Below are positions 1-6,604 of a stretch of DNA of 18,702 bases, one piece after another; positions within the stretch are counted from its first letter, which is position 1; each line of letters starts with the position of its first letter. Source of the DNA: Pseudomonadota bacterium. GTDB taxonomy: Bacteria; Myxococcota; Myxococcia; Myxococcales; Anaeromyxobacteraceae. The DNA is taken from NCBI GenBank assembly GCA_023419875.1, contig JAEZXM010000025.1:1-18702 (forward strand), in the 5' to 3' direction. Below the pieces are notes generated by a model that was not told where the DNA came from, did not search any database, and worked only from the letters and a program-made list of their open reading frames with translations. The position numbers and the translations under genes were made by a program.

Positions 1-523
1 CCTCCGTGCCCACGACGTACGCGACGCGGCCGAGGTCGGGCGCCGCCGCCTCGGCGACGGCCGCGAGCCGCGCGGCGCGCGCGGCGGCCGTCTCCTCCGG
101 GAGCGCCGAAGGATCGCCGCCGCACGGCATGCTGGTGTCGAGGTGGAGCTTCGTGAAGCCCGCCCGCGCGTACGCATCGACGAGAGCTTCCGCGCGTGCG
201 AGGGCCTCCTCGGCGGGCAGCCGCCGCCACGGGTTCGGCCCGAGGTGGTCGCCGCCCAGGACGAGCGCGGAGGGGTCGAGGCCCGCGCACGCCGCGAGCT
301 CCCCCACGTACCGGCGGAACGCCAACGGGGTCATGCCGGTGTAGCCGCCCTCCTGGTTCACCTGGTTGCAGGTCGCCTCGACGAGGACCTCCTCGCCGAG
401 CTCGCGGCCCAGGCGGAGCGCCGCCGTGAGGACGAGCGGGTGGGCCGAGCAGACCGAGGGCACCGAGGCCGCGCCCGCGCGCGCCGCCCGGGGGCAGAGC
501 CGGGCGAGGACGGGACGGCTCAC
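1..523 (-). CDS. GatZ/KbaZ-family D-tagatose-bisphosphate aldolase subunit or tagatose-6-phosphate 4-epimerase (partial, C-terminus cut by window edge)
   Basis: Reading the minus strand from a GTG at 523 gives an open frame of 174 codons that runs off the left edge. The translation shows the family hallmarks VLVEATCNQVNQEGGYTG (near residues 45-62) and LGGDHLGPNPW (near residues 90-100), followed by KLHLDTSMPCGGDP. These are typical of GatZ/KbaZ proteins. Family members were first described as the non-catalytic partner of tagatose-1,6-bisphosphate aldolase. A related protein from Agrobacterium was shown to epimerise D-tagatose 6-phosphate to fructose 6-phosphate. No GatY/KbaY catalytic subunit is visible in the window, and a PfkB kinase lies directly upstream, so the epimerase role is at least as likely (inference). 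The GTG start overlaps the kinase stop by four bases (GTGA), which implies translational coupling. The family is usually about 420 residues, so well under half is seen. Confidence 0.85.
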   Translation of the reverse strand, partial: MSRPVLARLCPRAARAGAASVPSVCSAHPLVLTAALRLGRELGEEVLVEATCNQVNQEGGYTGMTPLAFRRYVGELAACAGLDPSALVLGGDHLGPNPWRRLPAEEALARAEALVDAYARAGFTKLHLDTSMPCGGDPSALPEETAAARAARLAAVAEAAAPDLGRVAYVVGTE

Positions 524-1482
524 GAACGGGCCCCGGCGCCCGCGCCTGCGAGGAAGACCTCGATCTCGGCGCGCGTCGATGCCCCCTCCATCGGGCCCTT
601 CTTCCGGACGGCCAGGGCGCCGCTCGCGTTGGCGAGGCGCAGCGCGCGCTCCGGCCCCAGGCCCTCGAGCCAGGCGGTGACGAAGGTCGCCCCGAAGCAG
701 TCGCCGGCGCCGGTGGGATCGATCTCCTCCACCGGGTGGCCCGCCACCGAGAGGTCTCCGTCGGCGGCGTGCCAGCTCGCGCCCGCGGGCCCGCGCTTCA
801 GCACCACCCCGCGGATCCCGCGCCCCAGGAGCTCGCGGACCGCCGCGCGCTCCTCCTGCGCCTTCGTGAAGAGGAGCAGCTCCGGGCCGCTCGGCAGGAA
901 GAGATCGGCGCGGCCGAGCACGTGGTCGAGCGCCTCGCGCATCCCCGGGAGGCCCATGATCTCCTTGCGGCAGTTGGGATCGAACGAGACGGTGCCGCCG
1001 CGCGCCTTCACGCGCTCGATCGCGCCGCGGTTCAGCTCGACCAGGGCGGGGGAGGAGAGCGAGGAGCCCATCACGTGCAGGTGGGCGGCGCGGTCGAGGA
1101 GGGCGGAGGCGGCGGCGTCGAGCGCGATCTGCCCGCAGGCGGCGTGCTTGATGTTGAAGACGAAGTCCCGCTGGCCGTCGGGCCGGTAGCGCACGAACGC
1201 GCTGCCGGTCGGCACCTCCGGGTGGATGCGCACCGCGGAGACGTCCACGCCGTCCGCCCGCAGGCGGTCGAGGTTGACCCGACCGAAGTCGTCGTCCCCC
1301 ACGCAGCTCACGATGCCGCAGGGGTGACCGAGCTTCCCGACCTGGTCGATGAAGATCGCGGGCGCGCCCGAGGGGAAGGGGCCCACGAGGCGGATCGGAG
1401 ACCGGAACCCCTCACCCGGGTCCAGCGCCATGATCTCCACCAGCACTTCACCTATGGTCACGATCGGGCCGGCGGCGGCCAT
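520..1482 (-). CDS. PfkB-family carbohydrate kinase
   Basis: This 320-residue protein is of normal PfkB (ribokinase-family) length. It has the N-terminal GEVLVEI strand, a sugar-binding GPFPSGAPA segment (35-42), the VGDDDFGR motif (61-68), and the C-terminal signature DPTGAGDCF (255-263), in which Asp261 is the expected catalytic base and GAGD the anion hole. It should phosphorylate a ketose or keto-acid at its terminal hydroxyl using ATP in the cytoplasm. The GatZ-family gene downstream overlaps it by 4 bases, favouring a tagatose or similar hexulose 6-kinase, but 2-keto-3-deoxygluconate or fructose kinase cannot be excluded from sequence alone. The ATG at 1482 has a GGGAG ribosome site seven bases upstream. 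It lies inside the end of the ROK gene (35-base overlap), so the three genes form one transcription unit. Confidence 0.88.
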   Translation of the reverse strand: MAAAGPIVTIGEVLVEIMALDPGEGFRSPIRLVGPFPSGAPAIFIDQVGKLGHPCGIVSCVGDDDFGRVNLDRLRADGVDVSAVRIHPEVPTGSAFVRYRPDGQRDFVFNIKHAACGQIALDAAASALLDRAAHLHVMGSSLSSPALVELNRGAIERVKARGGTVSFDPNCRKEIMGLPGMREALDHVLGRADLFLPSGPELLLFTKAQEERAAVRELLGRGIRGVVLKRGPAGASWHAADGDLSVAGHPVEEIDPTGAGDCFGATFVTAWLEGLGPERALRLANASGALAVRKKGPMEGASTRAEIEVFLAGAGAGARS

Positions 1483-2728
1483 GCGTGCGCTCCCTGGGCG
1501 GCGATCGGCGGGGGGGCCGGCGACCGCGGCGGGCGGCGAGGCCGCGCGCCCTCGGCCGCTCCCGTGCGTGGACGCGCCCCTCGTCCACGGCGAAGAGAGA
1601 CTGGTGCAGGAGGCACGCGCCGCCGAAGGCCGCCCCCTCCGGCCCGAGACGCGAGACCTCGATGCGTGGGACGGGGAGGCCCTCGAGGAGGTCCGCCTTC
1701 ATCGCGGCCTCCACCCGGCCGGCCACCTGGGGATAGAGCGGCGCCACCGATCCCCCGAGCACGATCCGCCCCGGGGCGAGGACGTCGGTGATGGCCACGA
1801 GGCCGCGCGCGAGGTGATCGCCCCACTCGCGCGCGGTCCGGACGGCGGCCGCCTCTCCGGCGCGCAGCCCGGCGAGGAGACGCGGCAGGTCCGCGGAGCG
1901 CGGCCCCCCGTGGCCGCGGTACCGGGTGAGCACGGCATCCTTGCCGACGTGCCGCTCCAGCGGGGCGCCGGCGCCCGGGCGGCCGACGGGGATCTGGCCG
2001 AACTCGCCGGCGAAACCCGAGGCCCCGCGGTGGAGGCGCCCGTCGATCACCACGCCGCCGCCCGCGCCGTTCTCGACGAGCAGGAAGGCGACCGTGTCCG
2101 AGCGCGCGCCGTCGCCGAGGTACGTCGCGCCGAAGGCGAAGGCATTCGCGTCGTTCTCCACGCGGACCGGGACGTTTCCGAGGCGGCGTTCGAGCAGCGC
2201 CTGAACCGGCACGTTGCGCCAGCCGAGCATGAGGCCGTTCCGGACGACGCCGTCGCGGACCAGCGCCGGGACCGCCACGCACACACCGCGGAGCCGGGAC
2301 CTCGGGAGGCCGAGGGAGACCATCGCCTCCTCCACCAGCTCCGCTGCGCGGGCGATGCCCGTCGCCGGCGGACGGGAGCGGGTGGGGTAGGCCACGGTGC
2401 GGCGCACGACCTCGCGGGCCGAGAGGTCCACCCCCACGGCCGTGAGGTGATCGACGCCGATCTCGACCCCCAGGAAGACGGCTCCCTCCGGGTGGAGCTC
2501 GATCACGATCCCGGGGCGCCCGGTCCGGCGCGCCGCCCGGTGGTCCGAGGGTACGGGCCTCTCGCGGGCGAGCCCGTCGGCCAGGAGGTCCGCGACGATG
2601 AACCCGATGCTCGACCGGTTCATGCCGAGGTGGCGGGAGAGATCGGCCCGGCTCTTCCCGCCCGCCCGGAACAGCGCATCGAGGGCGCGGATCTCGTTCA
2701 GGTACCGGATGGACCGGGGGGTGGCCAA
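1448..2728 (-). CDS. ROK-family transcriptional regulator (NagC/XylR type)
   Basis: The 426-residue protein has an N-terminal winged helix-turn-helix (about 13-60, with SRADLSRHLGMNRSSIG as the helix-turn-helix core) and a ROK sugar-binding domain (about 75-390). ROK landmarks are VENDANAFAFG, ENGAGGGVVIDG and GASGFAGEFGQIPVG. The glucokinase DxGxT phosphate motif is replaced by VEIGVDHL, and the CxCGxxGC zinc cluster normally following GEfGH is absent (GRPGAGAP in its place). It is therefore a sugar-sensing repressor rather than a kinase. The start is TTG at 2728, the only start codon before an in-frame stop upstream, and it keeps the full family N-terminus. No Shine-Dalgarno precedes it. 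The last ~45 residues are an Arg/Pro-rich tail encoded over the PfkB start and look non-conserved. It probably controls the kinase/GatZ genes downstream and possibly the importer operon upstream (inference). Confidence 0.88.
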   Translation of the reverse strand: MATPRSIRYLNEIRALDALFRAGGKSRADLSRHLGMNRSSIGFIVADLLADGLARERPVPSDHRAARRTGRPGIVIELHPEGAVFLGVEIGVDHLTAVGVDLSAREVVRRTVAYPTRSRPPATGIARAAELVEEAMVSLGLPRSRLRGVCVAVPALVRDGVVRNGLMLGWRNVPVQALLERRLGNVPVRVENDANAFAFGATYLGDGARSDTVAFLLVENGAGGGVVIDGRLHRGASGFAGEFGQIPVGRPGAGAPLERHVGKDAVLTRYRGHGGPRSADLPRLLAGLRAGEAAAVRTAREWGDHLARGLVAITDVLAPGRIVLGGSVAPLYPQVAGRVEAAMKADLLEGLPVPRIEVSRLGPEGAAFGGACLLHQSLFAVDEGRVHARERPRARGLAARRGRRPPRRSPPRERTHGRRRPDRDHR

Positions 2729-2735
2729 TTTGTTG

Positions 2736-2765
2736 CTTGTACCAGCCGAAAACGGAGCGGGTCAA
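2736..2765 (-). promoter_or_regulatory. Candidate sigma70 promoter of the ROK gene
   Basis: On the minus strand a TTGACC box (2765-2760) and a TACAAG box (2741-2736) are separated by 18 bases, matching the -35 and -10 consensus at 5/6 and 4/6 positions. The expected transcription start falls at about 2729-2730, immediately before the TTG start codon at 2728, so the transcript would be leaderless or nearly so. The call rests on pattern matching only. Confidence 0.4.
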
Positions 2766-2783
2766 CGGTGCTTCGCGAACGAG

Positions 2784-2816
2784 AAGGGGAAGAGGGCGCT
2801 CGGCCCTCTTCCCCTT
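2784..2816 (-). terminator. Hairpin terminator after the ABC binding-protein gene
   Basis: A perfect 14-bp inverted repeat (AAGGGGAAGAGGGC and its complement) encloses a 5-base loop. It begins 27 bases past the stop codon of the binding-protein gene and ends upstream of the ROK promoter. The trailing sequence on the minus strand is only mildly U-rich (the stem ends in CCCCTT followed by CTCGTT), so it may be a weak intrinsic terminator or a 3'-end stabilising stem. Its position cleanly separates the two minus-strand transcription units. Confidence 0.65.
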
Positions 2817-2842
2817 GGTTTCGGCCCTCGTGATCCGAGCGA

Positions 2843-3775
2843 CTAGTACGCTTCCTTCATGTACTTCTGGACGTTCTCCGAGGTGACGACGATCGTCGGC
2901 TCGATGATGTTCTTCTCGAACTTCTCGCCCTGCAGGATCTTCTTGGCGAGGGCCACGGCGCGGCCGCCCATCGTGGGCAGGTAGGACATGGAGGCGCCGT
3001 AGAGCGGATCCTTGGCCGCCATCCGGGCGAAGGCGGACTTGGAGCCGCCCATGCCGGTGATGAACTGGATGTCCTTGCGGTTGGCGTTCTTGATGGCGGT
3101 GAGGGCGCCGACGGCGGACTCGTCGTCCTGCGAGAAGACGGCGTCGATCTTCGGGTAGGCGGGCAGGATGTTGGTCATCGCCTTGAGGCCGGCCTGCTGG
3201 TTGAACTCGCCGTCACCTTCGACGAGCACCTTGATCCCCGGGTAGCTCTTCTTCAGGACCTCCATGAAGCCGTTGTAACGCTGGAGGTCGATGGGGATGC
3301 CCACGTAGCTGCGCAGGATCGCGATCTGGCCCTTGCCCTTCAGGCGATCGCCGATGTACTTGGCCGCGTTCTTGCCGCACTGGGCGTTGTCGCCGCCGTA
3401 GAACAGCGTGTACTGGTCGCCCTCGACCGGCCGGTCGATGACCATGATCTTGGTGCCGGACTTGTAGATGTCCCGCACGATCGGCGTCATCAGGGTGCCG
3501 TTGCCGGGGAGGATGGCGATCATGTCGTACCCGCCGGCCCGGAACGTCTGCATGATGTTGAGCTGGTCGGCGTCGTCGACCGCGTTCTTCACCACGATCT
3601 CGAAGTTCTGCTTGTCCTTCGCGACCTCCTCGTTGATCGAGTCGAGCAGCTTCGCCTGCCAGGCGTTGTTCGCCGGCGGCAGCGAGACGGCGATCCGGAA
3701 CTTCTTGTCCGCGGCCCGGGCCTGGGGAACGAGCACGAGGGCAGCGATCAGCGCAAGAACCATCTTCCTCATCAT
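2843..3775 (-). CDS. Sugar ABC transporter periplasmic substrate-binding protein (RbsB-like, CUT2)
   Basis: The 310-residue protein has a Sec signal peptide (residues 1-21, with a hydrophobic LALIAALVLV core and likely cleavage after ARA), and no lipobox Cys. It is therefore predicted to be a soluble periplasmic protein. The mature part is a type I periplasmic binding fold: KKFRIAVSLPPANNAWQAKLLDSI at the start, IMVIDRPV and YGGDNAQCG in the hinge region, and SQDDESAVGALTAIKNA near residue 215, all typical of ribose/galactose/xylose-type binding proteins. It delivers the substrate to the permease and ATPase encoded just upstream. ATGATG at 3775 follows a GAGGAGG ribosome site. Unlike the rest of the operon, 244 bases separate it from the permease gene, which may allow separate, higher expression. 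The ligand cannot be read from the sequence. Confidence 0.92.
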   Translation of the reverse strand: MMRKMVLALIAALVLVPQARAADKKFRIAVSLPPANNAWQAKLLDSINEEVAKDKQNFEIVVKNAVDDADQLNIMQTFRAGGYDMIAILPGNGTLMTPIVRDIYKSGTKIMVIDRPVEGDQYTLFYGGDNAQCGKNAAKYIGDRLKGKGQIAILRSYVGIPIDLQRYNGFMEVLKKSYPGIKVLVEGDGEFNQQAGLKAMTNILPAYPKIDAVFSQDDESAVGALTAIKNANRKDIQFITGMGGSKSAFARMAAKDPLYGASMSYLPTMGGRAVALAKKILQGEKFEKNIIEPTIVVTSENVQKYMKEAY

Positions 3776-4019
3776 CTCTGGCTCCTCCTCGACAGGTTGT
3801 GCTGCGACGTCACTCCGACCTGATCAGGGACCGGCTCGAACGGCTCGACCGGGAGTGCAAGCGACCGACCTCCCGCCGCCCCGAGAGTTGCACCGTTCCC
3901 CGCACGCCGCAATGCTTCGACCGGCGCCGGGGCCCTTCCATTCAACGACCACCCACCCATGGTGGAGTCGGTCAAGCCGAACCCACCGCTTTGCTTACCG
4001 TGTGGGAGACCACACCCGC
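3776..4019 (-). promoter_or_regulatory. Intergenic control region between permease and binding-protein genes
   Basis: This 244-base gap is the longest inside the importer operon. On the minus strand it holds a GTGTGG-TCTC-CCACAC hairpin (4000-4015) immediately after the permease stop, a CCACC-ATG-GGTGG inverted repeat (about 3955-3967), a sigma54-like element AGGTCGGTCGCTTGCA (3871-3856) with GG and GC at the correct spacing, and a perfect 10-base palindrome CCTGATCAGG (3819-3828). I see no clear sigma70 promoter. Hairpins and an extra promoter here would fit a need for excess binding protein over membrane components. Only the inverted repeats are certain; the function is inferred. Confidence 0.35.
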
Positions 4020-5012
4020 TCACCGCTCCCGACGCTGCAACAGCACCGCGAACAGGATGATCGACCCCTTCACTGCGTCTCGGAGGTAGGGGGAGATGTC
4101 CATCATGATCATCATGTTGCTGACGATGCCGAGGATGACGCATCCCACGACCGTCCCGACCATCCGGCCCCGGCCGCCGGCGAGCGAGGTCCCGCCCGCC
4201 ACCACGGCGATGATCGCCTCGAACTCGTACAGGAACCCCTGGGTGGCCGCCGCCACCGCCTGCATGCGCGAGACCTCGATGATCGCGCCGATGCCGGTGC
4301 AGAACCCGACCAGCATGTAGGTGGCGATCCGGATCCGATCGACCTTGATCCCGGAGTAGCGGGCCGCGTTCTCGTTCCCACCCACCGCGAAGACGTACGA
4401 GCCGAACTTCGTCCGGGTGAGCAGGACGTGGAAGGCGATCGCCAGCACCAGCAGGATGAGGAACGGGTAGGGGATGAAGTAGAGCCTGCCGAAGCCGAGC
4501 ACCGACGAGAAGCGCTCCACGCTGATGGTCGCGCCGCGACAGAAGTACATCACCAGCGAGCGGGCGATGATCCCCACCGCCAGCGTCACGATGAAGGGCG
4601 GGAGCATCGCCTTGGTGATGAGCATGCCGTTCGCGTACCCGAAGATCACCGCCACCGCGATGCAGGCGAGCACGGCCACCGGCATCGGGACGAGCGGGGT
4701 GCCGTCCGCGCCCGTCATCCGCATGAGCTGCACCAGGGCGGCGGCCGACGTGGCGAGCACCGGTCCGGAGGAGAGGTCGATGCCTCCCCCGATGATCACG
4801 AACGTCATCCCCAGGGCGATGATGCCGACCACCGAGGCGTTGGTGAGGACGGCCGACACGTTCCCGAGCTCGAGGAACCGTCCCCGCGTGACCAGACCGC
4901 AGGCGGCCACGATCGCCACGAAGACGACCAGGATGCTGTAGTCCTGCCAGATCCGCCGGACGAGATCGGCGAGTGGACGGCGGCTCTCCGCCCCGACCTC
5001 AAGCGCCTCCAT
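4020..5012 (-). CDS. Sugar ABC transporter permease (RbsC-like, CUT2)
   Basis: A hydrophobic protein of about 330 residues with multiple predicted transmembrane helices. It carries the CUT2 permease signatures GGGIDLSSGPVLA (about 75-87) and EAIIAVVAGGTSLAGGRG (about 265-282), the latter being the cytoplasmic coupling loop region that contacts the ATPase. It forms the membrane channel of the importer. I chose ATG at 5012 because GGGAGG sits five bases before it. An in-frame GTG at 5018 would add two residues but lies on top of that ribosome site. The start overlaps the end of the ATPase gene by 14 bases, which implies coupled translation. Confidence 0.92.
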   Translation of the reverse strand: MEALEVGAESRRPLADLVRRIWQDYSILVVFVAIVAACGLVTRGRFLELGNVSAVLTNASVVGIIALGMTFVIIGGGIDLSSGPVLATSAAALVQLMRMTGADGTPLVPMPVAVLACIAVAVIFGYANGMLITKAMLPPFIVTLAVGIIARSLVMYFCRGATISVERFSSVLGFGRLYFIPYPFLILLVLAIAFHVLLTRTKFGSYVFAVGGNENAARYSGIKVDRIRIATYMLVGFCTGIGAIIEVSRMQAVAAATQGFLYEFEAIIAVVAGGTSLAGGRGRMVGTVVGCVILGIVSNMMIMMDISPYLRDAVKGSIILFAVLLQRRER

Positions 5013-6555
5013 GCTCACCTCCCGGACGCACGTCCGTCGCGCAGTACATGATCTTGGCCTCCGTCATCTCCGAGGCCGCCAGCTCGCCCGTGATCCGGCC
5101 CTCGTGCATCACCAGCACCCGCTGGCAGATGGAGAGGACCTCCGGCAGATCGGACGAGACGAGCACCACGCCGACGCCCTCGGCCGCGAGCTCCCGGATG
5201 ATCCCGTAGATCTCCTGCCGCGCGCCCACGTCCACGCCGCGCGTCGGCTCGTCCATCACCAGCACCTTGGCGCCTCCCATGAGCCACTTCGCCAGCGCGA
5301 CCTTCTGCTGGTTCCCGCCCGAGAGGCTGCTCACGAGCTGGTCCGGCCCGTTGCAGGCGATCCGGAGCCGGTCGATCATCCTCCGGCTGGCGTTCGCGGT
5401 CCGCCGCCGGCCCTTGAAGAAGCCGGAGGTCTTGAGCCACCGCACGAAGTTCGTGTTCTCGCGGATGTCGCGGCAGAGGACGAGCCCGGTCGCCTTGCGG
5501 TCCTCGGTGACGAACCCGAGGCCGAGGCGGATCGCGTCGATCGGGCTGCGAATCACGACCGGCTTCCCGTCCACGAGCACCGCCCCCGACCCAGCCTTCC
5601 GGATCCCGAACAGCGTCTCCATCACCTCGGTGCGCCCGGCGCCGACGAGCCCCGCGAAGCCCAGGATCTCCCCCCTTCTGACCTGGAAGGAGACGTTCTT
5701 GAGCAGGCCGTCCGAGAGGTTCCGCGCCTCCAGGCACACGGCCGAGGCGTCGCCCGAGAAGTCGGCGGATCGCGTGTCCTTCACCTCCCGGCCCACCATC
5801 AAGGTGGCCAGGTCGCGGGGCGTCACCTCGGAGACCTTCTTCGTCGCCACGAGGTTGCCGTCGCGGAGGACGGTGACACGGTGGCAGACCTCCCCGATCT
5901 CCTTGAGGCGATGGGAGATGTAGACCATCGAGATCCCGCGGGCGGAGAGCGCGGCGATGAGGTCGAAGAGGATCTTCGTCTCCTTGCCGGTGAGGACCGA
6001 GGTGGGCTCGTCCAGGATGAGGATGCCCACGTCGAAGGAGGTCGCCTTGGCGATCTCCACCATCTGCTTCTGCGCGATCTTGAGCTCGCGCACCTTGCGC
6101 CGCGGGTCGATCCGCTCGCCGAGCTTCTGGAGCTGCGCGGCGGCGGCCTCGTTCATCCGACGGAAGTCCACCAGGCCGGACCGGCGGCGGGGCTCGCGGC
6201 AGAGGAAGATGTTCTGAGCGACGGTGAGCTCGTCGAGGAGATTGAGCTCCTGGTGGATCATCGAGACGCCCAGCGCCTGCATCTCCCGCGGGTTGGCGCC
6301 CGGGGGCACGGGCGTCCCCTTGACCACCACCGTCCCGGCGTCCTGCTGGTGGATGCCGGCCAGGATCTTCATCAGGGTGGACTTGCCCGCGCCGTTCTCC
6401 CCGCAGAGCCCCATCACCTCCCCGCGCTCCACGGAGAAGTCCACGCCGTGGAGCACCTCGACCCCGGAGAAGCTCTTCCGGATCTCCTGCATGCGCAGGG
6501 AGGGCACGGGGCGCGCGACGTCCGAGCTGTCTTGCATGGCCACCGAGTCGATCAT
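4999..6555 (-). CDS. Sugar ABC transporter ATP-binding protein, tandem-domain (RbsA-like, CUT2)
   Basis: The 518-residue protein contains two ABC domains, as usual for CUT2 importers. Domain 1 has Walker A GENGAGKST (52-60), Q-loop MIHQELNL, a signature variant LKIAQKQ (158-164) and Walker B ILILDEPTS (178-186). Domain 2 has a degenerate Walker A AGLVGAGRT (301-309, the Lys replaced by Arg), signature LSGGNQQ (411-417) and Walker B VLVMDEPTRG (431-440). This asymmetry is normal for RbsA/MglA/XylG proteins. It powers uptake through the permease encoded directly downstream. The start is uncertain: ATG at 6555 has no clear Shine-Dalgarno, and ATG at 6537 (MQDSS) would also retain the whole first domain. 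It follows the flavoprotein gene after 49 bases. Confidence 0.93.
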   Translation of the reverse strand: MIDSVAMQDSSDVARPVPSLRMQEIRKSFSGVEVLHGVDFSVERGEVMGLCGENGAGKSTLMKILAGIHQQDAGTVVVKGTPVPPGANPREMQALGVSMIHQELNLLDELTVAQNIFLCREPRRRSGLVDFRRMNEAAAAQLQKLGERIDPRRKVRELKIAQKQMVEIAKATSFDVGILILDEPTSVLTGKETKILFDLIAALSARGISMVYISHRLKEIGEVCHRVTVLRDGNLVATKKVSEVTPRDLATLMVGREVKDTRSADFSGDASAVCLEARNLSDGLLKNVSFQVRRGEILGFAGLVGAGRTEVMETLFGIRKAGSGAVLVDGKPVVIRSPIDAIRLGLGFVTEDRKATGLVLCRDIRENTNFVRWLKTSGFFKGRRRTANASRRMIDRLRIACNGPDQLVSSLSGGNQQKVALAKWLMGGAKVLVMDEPTRGVDVGARQEIYGIIRELAAEGVGVVLVSSDLPEVLSICQRVLVMHEGRITGELAASEMTEAKIMYCATDVRPGGEHGGA

Positions 6556-6604
6556 GGACGAGAACCGTGCGTCCGGGTAGGGCCTGGGGCTCCGCCGGAT
6601 CCGT

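Noticed and set aside
3772..3960. Small ORF (about 62 codons) in the gap before the binding-protein gene, its stop overlapping that gene's start
   Set aside because: No ribosome site before its ATG, no recognisable motif, and an Arg/Ala/Gly-rich product; the overlap is probably coincidental. Conservation in relatives would change this view.
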